From Paenibacillus pini JCM 16418 (lineage in GTDB: Bacteria; Bacillota; Bacilli; Paenibacillales; Paenibacillaceae): a stretch of DNA of 64,000 nucleotides. Both the position numbers and the translations under genes were made by a program. The stretch lies in the NCBI RefSeq assembly GCF_000576305.1, contig NZ_BAVZ01000015.1, positions 1-64,000 of the forward strand, in the 5' to 3' direction. A model generated the notes under the pieces. It worked only from the letters and a program-made list of their open reading frames with translations. It was not told the origin of the DNA and made no database searches. Position 1 is the first letter of the stretch; the number at the start of each line of letters is the position of its first letter. Shown one piece after another: positions 31,235 through 40,160 of the stretch.

Positions 31235-31439
31235 TGCTAATGCTTACGAAGTCAGTTTTGTCTACGGCAAAACTTTGCTAATGCTTACGAAGTGAGTTTT
31301 ACCTTCGGTAAAACTCAGCTAATGCTTACGAAGTCAGTTTTACCTTCGGTAAAACTTTGCTAATGCTTACGAAGTCAGTTTTACCTTCGGTAAAACTTTG
31401 CTAATGCTTACGAAGTCAGTTTTGCCTACGGCAAAACTT
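31235..31439 (+). repeat. Five exact 41-bp hairpin repeats ending at the GTPase gene's ribosome binding site
   Basis: Units begin at 31235, 31276, 31317, 31358 and 31399, an exact 41-base period with no unique spacers. Each has a constant GCTAATGCTTACGAAGT part and a 21-base hairpin: three of type AGTTTTACC-TTC-GGTAAAACT in the middle, and TTTTGTC/GGCAAAA and TTTTGCC/GGCAAAA at the ends. The A-T to G-C swap in the stem is compensated on both sides. The last unit is followed at once by TAGGAGGAA, the GTPase ribosome binding site. Confidence 0.9.
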
Positions 31440-31454
31440 TTAGGAGGAATCCAA

Positions 31455-32687
31455 TTGGGTATTTTTGATATGTTCAAAAAGAAACCAGAACCCGAGGCAC
31501 GTCCGTTGTTCTACGACATCGTGTGCCCATACTGTTTTAGTAAATTCACACCGGAAGAAGTGGTGTTCCGCGCCGCGCATCACCGCGAGGATGATGAGGA
31601 CTACGCGCTTGGTGAGGACGACCTGCTGAACCGTTACCGTGAGCGTTTTGGTCTGGATACCGTACATGACATGGAGGCGATTCTCCATCCGCAAGATGTT
31701 CCTGAAGAATATCGGATGTACTCGGATCATGTATTGGTCGGACTGAACGACCGCTACGGTGTGCTGACACGCAGAAGACTCTGTCCGAAATGCCACAATG
31801 AGCTTCCGGTTACATCTGGTAAGGTACCAAGCAATATCATTTCGATTATCGGTGCTTCTCAGGTCGGTAAATCCGTTTATATGACCTCCCTTATTCATAC
31901 GTTGCAGAATACGACGGCAGACCATTTTAATGCAGCGTGTATGCCTTTGAATGCTGAAATTAGTCGTAAATTCCGTACGGGGTATGAAGAGCCGCTTTTC
32001 GAGCGCGGGGATCTCCTTGCGTCGACACAAAAGGAGAAAATGCAAGAACCTTTCATTTTCCAATTTGTATTCAAAGATGAATCGAAACCGCCGCTAACGC
32101 TCGTATTCTTCGATGTCGCTGGCGAGGGTATGGTTGATGAGGACTATCTCGGCCTTCACGGTCAGCATATTAAGAATTCAGCCGGTATTCTCTTCATGGT
32201 TGACCCACTGCAGATTCGCTCGATTCGTGACAAAATCCGAATTCAATTCGGCGATAAGCAAGGACAATGGGTGTCGCAATATGATGAGCCGCGCGATGTG
32301 GTGCTGACGATGTTTGGCGATTTCATCGCATATGAGGAGAAGGGTAAAACTGATATTCCGACGGCTATCGTGTTGACCAAAAGTGACATGCTACATTCGC
32401 TGAAGGATGAAGAAGGCGAGTATGTGAAGCCGAACAGTAATATCTTCAACAACATGGTGCATCGTAAATATCTGAATCTGACCGAATTTGAGAATATTGA
32501 TGGCGAAATTCGCCGTTTTATTGAAAAGGTCGATCGTCCCTTCAAGGGAACGATGGATGTATATTTTTCCGATACAGCCTACTTTGCGGTATCTGCGCTG
32601 GGCAGTAATCCAGTCGATCAAAAGCTACAGGGTGTGGTCAGTCCCATTCGGGTTGATGAGCCTTTGTATGGCTACTTTATAAGCTGA
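31455..32687 (+). CDS. Zinc-ribbon P-loop GTPase of the tubulin-like system (double-GTPase type)
   Basis: 410 residues. TTG 31455 is chosen, 7 bases after TAGGAGGAA; upstream in-frame codons lie in the repeat array. The N-terminus is a split zinc ribbon (CPYC at 24-27, CPKC at 110-113). The TRAFAC-like GTPase domain has P-loop GASQVGKS (133-140), switch II DVAGEG (220-225) and TKSD (308-311) as the base-specificity motif. It corresponds to the 'distinct GTPase' that accompanies tubulin-like and VWA proteins, related to double-GTPase families. No membrane helix. It probably controls or is controlled by the GTPase-associated protein encoded 25 bases downstream. Confidence 0.88.
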   Translation: MGIFDMFKKKPEPEARPLFYDIVCPYCFSKFTPEEVVFRAAHHREDDEDYALGEDDLLNRYRERFGLDTVHDMEAILHPQDVPEEYRMYSDHVLVGLNDRYGVLTRRRLCPKCHNELPVTSGKVPSNIISIIGASQVGKSVYMTSLIHTLQNTTADHFNAACMPLNAEISRKFRTGYEEPLFERGDLLASTQKEKMQEPFIFQFVFKDESKPPLTLVFFDVAGEGMVDEDYLGLHGQHIKNSAGILFMVDPLQIRSIRDKIRIQFGDKQGQWVSQYDEPRDVVLTMFGDFIAYEEKGKTDIPTAIVLTKSDMLHSLKDEEGEYVKPNSNIFNNMVHRKYLNLTEFENIDGEIRRFIEKVDRPFKGTMDVYFSDTAYFAVSALGSNPVDQKLQGVVSPIRVDEPLYGYFIS

Positions 32688-32712
32688 AGTATATTGAGGG
32701 GAGAGAGGAATA

Positions 32713-35700
32713 GTGAACGATTCAACTCAACCCAAGATTCAGCAGCAGATGTATACGCGTGAGCGACACGGTATTTTTCGTTCAACCGAAGGCTTCGATA
32801 CGATAGCGAAATCGGCAGGACTAGACCATTCTTTTGTCAAAAAGGTGCTCCATCCGTTCTGCCAATATGATGCTCCGGCCGAGCTTACCGCACGAGGGGA
32901 GAAAGAGGCCAGTCTTTATCCAGAAGCGCTGCTTCTGTTTCATGCCGAGAATGGCGAGACGATCCTTGGACGAAGTACCTATCAGCCGGCAGATTTTACG
33001 GGCCTACGCAGTGCTTTTTTTACTCATAATTATGTTGTGCCAGCACAGTATGCGGATGAGCCTGCAACCGACTATAAGCACTGGCTGAATGCTGTGTTTG
33101 AAGATCATTATGATATCGAGCATGGGACGGAGATTCCGGAGATTACAGCTATTCCTGTTCGGGAAAATGCCGCTACACCCGTTCATGCTCAGGCATTGCT
33201 TGCCGAATTACATATTTCCGAGCAAATATTCAAGCAGCTCTTGTACGCAGCGATGACGTCAGTTGCTGGCAAGAAAAAGGTTTATATTGTGCTTGATGTG
33301 CTAGTAGAGCAGTCTGCAGAGAAGGCAAAACAATTGCTAGAGGTATTATTCGCTAGCCTACCTTATGAATTACGTCGCCAGCTAGGGTTTCTAACCTATG
33401 CCAAAGAGCCGCACAGTAAGAAGGGCGTTCATCTCATGTTTGTGGAGAAGGGAAGCTACGTTTAAATGATCGAAGTATTGAGAAGGACTATTTATTTGAG
33501 TTAGCGGCGCAGCGCGTCATTAACGTCGATTTGGACTGGTCTAAGCAGCCATATCTTGATTTTGCATGGAATAATCTTAGCAACCCTCAGCGTGCAGGGC
33601 GTTTTTTCGAATTTGCAGATCAACTGCTGTATGACATGGAGCCTCTCCGTAAAATGTCGATTACCTCCTACCATGAGCTATGCGTTCTTTTTCAGATTGA
33701 GGAGGGAAATGAACAGCTTTATGAGGCACATGCAAGCGCAGTATTGCGAGCAATGCTCGAATATCTATCAACTCCGGGTGCAATTGCTTCCAAAGTACGC
33801 TTAAATGAACTGTTCCTCGCCCATTTCGATCGTGAATTCGATAAGGTCAAGCAGGGGGAACTACCTGAAGCTGACATTGTGGAATGCATGAAAGATTATT
33901 ACACCATTGATGGTCGTAATCATGGACGTAAAATTGTGGAATATCTAATTCGTGTATTGAATAATGCCTATTCTCATAAGAACAAATCGTTAGTACCCGC
34001 CGTATACGGCATGATAGAGAGTAGTGCTGCACTGAGTCGTACCTTCTTCGCAACTGTCCTCAGTAGTCCAGGACTTCCAGCGATGTTATTTGATCCTTAT
34101 TTCGAACTTCAGCTCAAAAAAGCTGCAAAAGCACGTGACGTCATTGATATCGTAAGTGTGTGGGCACGCAATCATCCGATTGTGCTTGAGAGTGACCTGT
34201 TTAGTAAGCTTGCCGAAAGTCAGATGGTGGAGAAGCTTCGTAAAGAATCTGATCCGGTGCGCTCAGTCAATGTCATATTGGATCAGTTAGATCATATCGA
34301 ACAGAATCCGCAAAGCGGTATCAGCTCAACTCCTGGCGGGACGAAGCTTATGGACAGGTTGATCTATGCGGCTAACTTATTTTTACTTATGGAAATCAAT
34401 CTAGACAGATTGACGAAAGAGCAATTGCTACAAATTGACTTTCTGCGGGTACCGAAGGAATTCATGTCATGGGTAACTCGTTTTGATAAGCGAATTCAGT
34501 CGAAAGCCGCCGTAATGTTGGCAGCCTATCAGTGGATGAATAGTGATACAGACGGGAAGATTTTTAATGGACTTGATTCGGCGGAGCGAGAACAAGTGCA
34601 GCAGTTAGGCCGTAGATGGCTTCAAAATGAGGTTGAGCCCTCACGCTTTGGCGCAATTACGCTCGCATTCTGCGCAGATATTGATACAGGAGCGGTAGAT
34701 TACACGGGGCTCCTGGAGTTTTTGCATCATTATGGTCCGAAACCGGATATGGTCTATAAATATATTCAATGGTCTGTCAAAGAACCTTTATTCGTGCGGC
34801 CTAGAGGGCTTGTTCCTGCTTATGCGAATGCGATCGTGAATTATATGAAGAGACATGATTCAACAGCATTCAAGAATAAAGAGTATGTTAAAGCGTATTT
34901 TGACAGAGCTCCAGCAGTGCTGAAACCGGTATATGCAAAAGCGAAAACAGAACTTGCGTCACCTATGGTGAAGTTATTTAGGCGTAACCGTAAGCCGATC
35001 ATGTTAAGTTCGATCGTATTACTTATTATCCTTGTAGCAGGTAGCACATATCTAATTTTACAGGCAAATGGTGTGTTTGAAGATCGTAAGACAGCCTCTG
35101 ACGAAATAACGCCGCCACCGGTAATCACGCCGATAACACCGAAGCCAGATGTTGCAGAGGTGCCACTTATTACAGCGGCGCAAGAAAAGGTAGGAACGAA
35201 CAAGAGTAAGACAACACAGTTATCATTTCATTTTAGAGAATCGGAAACTTGTAGTTCTTACAAGATAAAACAAGTTAAGCTGTTGGCTGCAGATGGTACG
35301 GCATTGGTTGAAGTGCTATATCCTAAGCTTGACCATAAGTGCGCCATTTCAGCGGATTTAGGTACAGAGCCTGGGTCAGGGACAGAGGCAGATATGGATG
35401 GCACCACAAACGGGGATGGCACGGGTTCTGAAAATCCAGATACCGAAACTGCAGGCCAGACAGGACAAGCGAGCCAAGCCGTAACGAATGGTACAGAAAT
35501 CGGAGTTGGATCTAGCACAACTGATGATGAGAAGGATAAGGCTGAAGCAGGAACAACTAAGGATTTGAATGCAGTAGATCCTGCGAAGAAAGATGAAGTA
35601 GGAAACGATGTGAAGCCGCCTACAGAAACGAATGATCCTACCAATGATTCAATTGCTCCAAGTCAGCAACCTTACAGCAGTTTGGTTAAGATAGACCTCG

Positions 35701-35819
35701 GAAAACGGATAGACATGACTAAAATTAGCAAAGTCGTTGTAGATAATAAAGAGTTCCCATTAACGACAGATCAGAAGACGCTCGATATGCTAAAGAAAAA
35801 TGATACTAGCGCAAAATAA
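32713..35819 (+). CDS. Large GTPase-associated protein with membrane anchor (frameshifted)
   Basis: GTG start after GGGGAGAGAGG. The first 250 residues (MYTRERHGIFRSTEGFDTIAKS start) look like the N-terminal domain of GTPase-associated protein 1. The frame breaks at 33451-33455; one extra A continues as KLRLNDRSIEKDYLFELAAQ into the helical middle region, giving 1035 residues. A membrane helix (IMLSSIVLLIILVAGSTYLIL, about residue 765-785) leads to an extracytoplasmic Thr/Gly/Asp/Glu-rich linker and a small C-terminal beta segment. It would tether the GTPase to the membrane. Last gene of the operon. Confidence 0.8.
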
Positions 35820-35836
35820 TACGAATGAATACAAGG

Positions 35837-35866
35837 ACGGCTATCCTAATGGATAGCCGTTCATTC
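35837..35866 (+). terminator. Probable terminator of the tubulin-like operon
   Basis: ACGGCTATCC and GGATAGCCGT form a perfect ten-pair stem with loop TAAT. The T tract after it is weak. Confidence 0.6.
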
Positions 35867-35902
35867 TATATACAGACATTACTGAATTATAAATGGGAAG
35901 GT

Positions 35903-36511
35903 TTAAGCACTGTGAGTTTCATTTTCAACTAGTGGTTTTTCTTGTTCTTTCTGCGACCTGAACCTCCAAGGTGTACCTAATTTAGAGATGACCCAAAAGT
36001 CAAGCCCATAGAATCCAGCTACCTTCCAAGCAAGGACAAGCCATGTGGCTAATATGAATAAGAGTGGGTTGGAACTCAAAGATCCAGCAAATAGATAACT
36101 GACATTCATAAGTCCACCAAAGAAAGCGGCGAGACCAGTTAGTAGACCGAGAATTAATCCTAATCCAACAAGAAATTCTCCATATGCAACAATCCATGAA
36201 AATACTTTTGCATTCGGGAGAATCGTATTCTCAAGAAAAGAGGCGTACCAGCCGGTAACATCCGGATGCTCCCCACCTGTTTTAGCTAGTGCACCTTTGA
36301 TGAATCCCTGTAAAGCCGCTCCAGAATGTTCTCCAGTCCATGCATCTGCTCCAATTTTACCCCACCCGGCCGTTAACCATTCGTATCCGACATAAAGTCG
36401 TATAATAAGCCAAATCCATGCAGAACGGGTACTAACAAAAAGAAATCGGGATACAGCATTCTCTGGGACAATAATTTCACTGCGATGTGGTTGACGTTGA
36501 TTAACATCCAT
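35903..36511 (-). CDS. DoxX-family membrane protein
   Basis: 202 residues, ATG after AAAGGAGCG. Four membrane helices: WIWLIIRLYVGYEWLTAGWGK, the AYGEFLVGLGLILGLLTG segment, a glycine-rich FGGLMNVSYLFAG helix and LLFILATWLVLAWKVAG. RxYxGxxWLxAGxGK at the first helix and the VAYGEFLVG motif are typical of the DoxX/thiosulfate:quinone-oxidoreductase-like family. Function in Firmicutes is unclear, with links to redox stress and thiol handling. A putative short gene precedes it. Confidence 0.85.
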   Translation of the reverse strand: MDVNQRQPHRSEIIVPENAVSRFLFVSTRSAWIWLIIRLYVGYEWLTAGWGKIGADAWTGEHSGAALQGFIKGALAKTGGEHPDVTGWYASFLENTILPNAKVFSWIVAYGEFLVGLGLILGLLTGLAAFFGGLMNVSYLFAGSLSSNPLLFILATWLVLAWKVAGFYGLDFWVISKLGTPWRFRSQKEQEKPLVENETHSA

Positions 36512-36531
36512 TTTGAATCGCTCCTTTAAAA

Positions 36532-36650
36532 TTATAAATTCAATACATTTATGCGATTCGTTGGAGTCATTAGCTCAGCACGGCCAGCGTCGTCTTTGCC
36601 CAGCATGGGCTCAACATCAATCCCGATTCCTTTAAGTTTGTTAATTCCAT
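36532..36650 (-). pseudogene. Possible 39-residue ORF with one-base break upstream of the DoxX gene
   Basis: GGGAGGA precedes an ATG at 36650. As read, that frame closes after 26 codons. The neighbouring frame reads INKLKGIGIDVEPMLGK, then DDAGRAELMTPTNRINVLNL and a stop at 36532-36534, 20 bases before the DoxX start. Adding one A after the start joins them. The peptide looks protein-like, but no family is known to me, so this stays tentative. Confidence 0.3.
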
Positions 36651-37142
36651 TCCTCCCTTTAAATCAAATAAATGAATGCGCTTTCTAGTTGGTGACGATT
36701 TTCATTTTAAACAATAAATGTTAAATTTTCAATAAGAATTACATATTAATATATTAAATTTTAATTATTTTTAAATAATCCATAAAAAAATCCCAATAAA
36801 AATAATGTTCGGATTCTATTTGGGATAACTATAAATGGACATTTATATTAATTATTATTTCTAATAAATAAGAACAATAATATAATAATAATTCTAAATG
36901 TTCGCTTATTTTTATTAACAATAAAACTCCTTGTTCATTGAATTTGTGGATTATTCGTAGGTTTTACTTTAATAGATTTTGAGGTGTTTATACATGAGTG
37001 CGATAAATATTTGGCCATGAATAGGGTGCTTTCCGCATCCCTATTTGAGTGTTCATAGACCCACTCCGCCTATTTTCCAATAGGAATCATGATGGGGCTT
37101 TCAGCAGTAAACCGTCCTTGAATTCATGCTTTATATTTACAA
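36651..37142. other. AT-rich gene-free stretch
   Basis: About 490 bases between the DoxX leader and the ArsR promoter. It is very AT-rich to about 36980, with short direct and inverted AATAAT-type runs. I see no gene, and only an unplaced possible short hairpin near 37020-37045 (GGGTGCTTTCCGCATCCC). Confidence 0.4.
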
Positions 37143-37163
37143 ATCTATAAATATAGATATAAT
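37136..37163 (+). promoter_or_regulatory. Promoter of the ArsR-family gene with embedded operator
   Basis: TTTACA (37136-37141), a 16-base spacer and TATAAT (37158-37163). The perfect palindrome ATCTATAAATATAGAT (37143-37158) fills the spacer, so a bound repressor would block polymerase. Transcription should begin at about 37170-37171, where the gene's ATG lies. Confidence 0.75.
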
Positions 37164-37170
37164 GATTCCT

Positions 37171-37482
37171 ATGGAACCTTTATTGATTTATAAGGCATTG
37201 TCTAATGAGACAAGGCGTCAAATTGTAGAATGGCTAAAAAATCCAGCAGATCATTTTGATGATACTAAGCATCTGGAAGAAGGTCTTACGCTGCAAATCG
37301 GGGTATGCGTTGCCGATATCCAAACTAAATCAGGGCTCGCCCAGTCTGTTATTTCTAGTTATTTATCCACATTGGAAAAATCAGGGTTACTTGAATCCGA
37401 GCGTGTGGGGAAATGGACATTCTATCGTCGGAACGAGGAGACCATTCAAGAATTCTCCGAGTATATTCAGAAGCAACTATAA
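37171..37482 (+). CDS. ArsR-family winged-helix repressor
   Basis: 103 residues from ATG 37171 (MEPLLIYKALSNETRRQIVEW). Earlier in-frame ATGs at 37126 and 37162 fall in the promoter. The ALSNETRRQIVEWL helix, the CVADIQTKSGLAQSVISSYLSTLEKSGL recognition region and WTFYRRNE wing are ArsR-type. A single Cys precedes the recognition helix, so classical paired-Cys metal sensing is not evident. No ribosome binding site is seen, and the start sits at the predicted transcription start, implying a leaderless mRNA. It likely controls itself and the MFS gene that follows, both having ATCTA...TAGAT operators. Confidence 0.85.
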   Translation: MEPLLIYKALSNETRRQIVEWLKNPADHFDDTKHLEEGLTLQIGVCVADIQTKSGLAQSVISSYLSTLEKSGLLESERVGKWTFYRRNEETIQEFSEYIQKQL

Positions 37483-37516
37483 AACAGGAAGGGAGGTCTT
37501 TTTTTTAATTATATAA

Positions 37517-37532
37517 ATCTACATATATAGAT
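37517..37532. promoter_or_regulatory. Second ArsR-type operator, before the MFS gene
   Basis: ATCTACATATATAGAT repeats the ATCTA/TAGAT arms of the operator in the repressor's own promoter and overlaps a TATATA box in the same relative place. Confidence 0.65.
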
Positions 37533-37577
37533 ATATAGAATTATGTGAACAAATTTATAATTGGGAATGGGAAGTGA

Positions 37578-38744
37578 ATGAGCGTGAAGAAAATGAATCC
37601 GCTACTTATTATTATTTTAGCTATTGGTGTGTTTGGTATTATCACCACTGAAATGGGGATCGTGGGGGTACTGCCTCAAGTAACCGAGAAATTTGAAATA
37701 TCTGCTACGCAAGCAGGTTTGCTTGTCAGTATTTTCGCTCTAGTCGTCGCTATATCGGGCCCATTTTTGACCTTGCTTGCATCAGGTATGAATCGTAAAT
37801 TCATTCTACTAACGGCGGTAGTAATGTTCGCGATATCTAATTTCGTATACGCGTATACAGCACGATTCGATGTGATGCTTATTTTCCGAATGGTACCTGC
37901 AATTTTTCATCCTGTCTTTTTCTCCGTAGCCTTAGTTACAGCAGCTAAGCTTGTTCCGCCAGAGAAGAGCGGTAAAGCGATAACTCAAGTGTTTGCTGGA
38001 GTAACCGTCGGATTTGCTTTAGGCGTACCCGTAACTTCTTATCTTGCTGATACTTTCTCACTAGAAGCCGCCTTTTTATTTGGAGCTGTCATCAGTTTGA
38101 TTGCTTTCCTAGGTATATTAATGTGGCTTCCTTCCATGCCTGTTAAGGATAAAATGTCTTATGGTAATCAGTTGCGTATTCTGCGTAAGCCGCAGTTGTG
38201 GTTGAATGTAGCAGCTGTTGTCTGTATCTTTGCCGCAATGTTCTCGGTGTACAGCTACTTTGCCGAGTATCTTGGTAAACAAACACAAATGAGTAGTTCT
38301 TGGGTGAGTATTATGCTTATGGTATTCGGTCTTATTATGATTGTGGGAAATTTCTTGTTTGGGAGTTTATTACACAAAAACATGACAAAAACCGTCATTT
38401 TGTTCCCTCTGCTATACATCATAAGCTACTTATTCGTTTATTTTCTTGGCTCTTCATTCATTCCGATGTTGATCATCACATTGATATGGGGTCTAGTACA
38501 TTCTGGAGGGCTTATTGTCAGTCAGACGTGGCTTACGACTGAATCGAAGGAGGCTCCTGAGTTTGGCAATAGTTTATTCGTGTCATTTTCGAATCTAGGT
38601 ATTACCATTGGGGCTTCCGTGGGGGGCTGGTTTATCACCCAGTGGGGGGTACATGAGCTCATTTGGAGTGGGATTGGGTTTGCTCTGTTAGCGTTCATAC
38701 TCATTATGATTAAGATTAAGGTGTTTAGCTCGGCTACAATATAA
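37578..38744 (+). CDS. MFS efflux transporter, AraJ/DHA1 type
   Basis: 388 residues with twelve predicted helices; ATG after GGGAAG. The N-terminus IGVFGIITTEMGIVGVLPQVTEKFEIS and the RMVPAIFHPVFFSVALVTAAKLVPPEKSG segment are typical of the drug/sugar-efflux DHA1 group. It acts as a proton antiporter in the cytoplasmic membrane. It sits 95 bases after the ArsR gene and behind a matching operator, so it is probably the regulated target; the exported compound is unknown. Confidence 0.87.
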   Translation: MSVKKMNPLLIIILAIGVFGIITTEMGIVGVLPQVTEKFEISATQAGLLVSIFALVVAISGPFLTLLASGMNRKFILLTAVVMFAISNFVYAYTARFDVMLIFRMVPAIFHPVFFSVALVTAAKLVPPEKSGKAITQVFAGVTVGFALGVPVTSYLADTFSLEAAFLFGAVISLIAFLGILMWLPSMPVKDKMSYGNQLRILRKPQLWLNVAAVVCIFAAMFSVYSYFAEYLGKQTQMSSSWVSIMLMVFGLIMIVGNFLFGSLLHKNMTKTVILFPLLYIISYLFVYFLGSSFIPMLIITLIWGLVHSGGLIVSQTWLTTESKEAPEFGNSLFVSFSNLGITIGASVGGWFITQWGVHELIWSGIGFALLAFILIMIKIKVFSSATI

Positions 38745-38760
38745 AATATAAATGTGGTTC

Positions 38761-38796
38761 CAAAAAAGCACAGGTCCCTTGCGGGATCTGTGCTTT
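38761..38796. terminator. Terminator between MFS and anti-sigma-like genes
   Basis: AGCACAGGTCCC pairs with GGGATCTGTGCT around TTGC. The A6 on the left gives a strong T tract for minus-strand transcripts; the plus-strand tract is weaker. Confidence 0.8.
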
Positions 38797-38797
38797 G

Positions 38798-39454
38798 CTA
38801 TTTATTCAGAGAGGAGTTCAACCATTTACCTGTATATCGATATTGGTCGTCACGTTTAATTTCAATGATATCTTGTTGAATAGATTGATCATGGTTATGG
38901 GTCGTCACTTCAATGCGTGCATGTTCCGAAATTTCAGATTTAGCTTTACCTATAAGAGGAGTCCAGTAAAGTGTTTTGCCAGGTTCAATCTGAATGTTCT
39001 GTCCTTTATAGATCACTTTAGGAGCGGTGGGTGACCATAAAATGAATTCGCCATCACTTGTATGTAGCGAGATCTGATCGGCACCTTGCGCAGAAATCCG
39101 GATCGGAAAACCCGGCACACTACTCATCACCAATTGGTATGTTCCCAAGGGGAACTCGACATTTGCTTCAACGTCTATGGCCGTTCCATTGGATGCATAT
39201 GCAGTTATGGCTAAACGTCCAAACGGAGAGCTCCCACCAGAGATCACATGTTTTTGTACAGATACATCAGGCACGGCAAGCAGGATCAAAGTGAGCGCAC
39301 AAACTAGAGAAATCACGGCAATTCCTAATTTGAATAGAGGATGGGGGCGGCTATGTTGCGCGTGACGACTACGCAGCGAATGTTGGATAATCGCATTTTT
39401 AAGTGAAGAGTCCGCTTTGATTTCACGCATGCCATGGATATAGTTATCCTTCAA
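38798..39454 (-). CDS. Single-pass membrane protein, probable anti-sigma partner
   Basis: 218 residues from TTG 39454, which lies 8 bases after GGAGG and overlaps the end of the sigma-factor frame; ATG 39469 would leave no ribosome binding site. A short cytoplasmic head (about 50 residues) precedes one helix (LFKLGIAVISLVCALTLILLAV) and a beta-rich extracytoplasmic domain. The overlap with an ECF sigma gene and this topology suggest an anti-sigma factor, but no zinc-binding HxxxCxxC motif is present. Family not recognised. Confidence 0.65.
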   Translation of the reverse strand: MKDNYIHGMREIKADSSLKNAIIQHSLRSRHAQHSRPHPLFKLGIAVISLVCALTLILLAVPDVSVQKHVISGGSSPFGRLAITAYASNGTAIDVEANVEFPLGTYQLVMSSVPGFPIRISAQGADQISLHTSDGEFILWSPTAPKVIYKGQNIQIEPGKTLYWTPLIGKAKSEISEHARIEVTTHNHDQSIQQDIIEIKRDDQYRYTGKWLNSSLNK

Positions 39455-39937
39455 TTTGAGCACCTCCATGTGCTTGGTTTCGGAGTATTTCTCTAGCTCG
39501 CTGAAGCTGATACGTACCGTATTTTCCTTCCGATGTAGAAGAGTGGCAATTTCAGATGTGCTGTAATCTTCAAATTAATACAAATACATCACGATGCGAT
39601 ATTTCTTGGGAAGCTCCAGAACCATAGATACAATTTCATGATCCTGCGGATCGGTAATGGGCTGAATAACTTGCTCGACAGGCGTGAACCTCTTTTTCCA
39701 AAAGCTTCTCAGTATGTCTTTGCATGTATTGATAGTGATCCGGATGATCCAAGCTTTCTCATGTTCAGCATCTTCGAAGATTTTGGCATGTTTGAAAAAT
39801 TTCACGAAAACGTCCTGACATACATCCTGCGCGTCCGAATGCTGCTTGAGATATGTAAAAGCGATACGCATGATCATATCTGAATATTTCTCCACGATTG
39901 TCGTTACATATACTTCATAATCGTTGTCTGCTTTCAA
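39444..39937 (-). pseudogene. ECF sigma-70 factor with a nonsense codon and a frame break
   Basis: ATG at 39937. Region 2 is intact (YSDMIMRIAFTYLKQHSDAQDVCQDVFVKFF, then AWIIRITINTCKDILRSFWKK). Translation stops at TAA 39575-39577 where a Tyr is expected (YLY-stop-FEDYSTSEIA). Region 4 continues in frame to HRKENTVR, then breaks near 39509-39514; one added base gives QLQRAREILRNQ and a stop at 39444. Two lesions of different kinds make real inactivation more plausible here than elsewhere in the window. If intact it would be a 164-residue SigV/SigW-like regulator with the membrane partner encoded downstream. Confidence 0.8.
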
Positions 39938-40160
39938 TCAGATATGACCCCCTTTTAGAATAGATACATGCTGCATCTAACAATCTTAACACGATTCAAA
40001 TCAGCGAAATGATTCACTTGTCAGAAAAGAATTTTTATTAGAAATAATTGTAGTATTTTAGTACATATATGGAACATTAAAATATCAAATATTGTTGATT
40101 TTGCAGGTTTTTCACAATAAACCGAGAAATAAGGTAGAGGAAGAGATGAGGTGTAGTGCA

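Noticed and set aside
31235-31439. CRISPR array
   Set aside because: Repeats are directly tandem with no unique spacers and no cas genes nearby.
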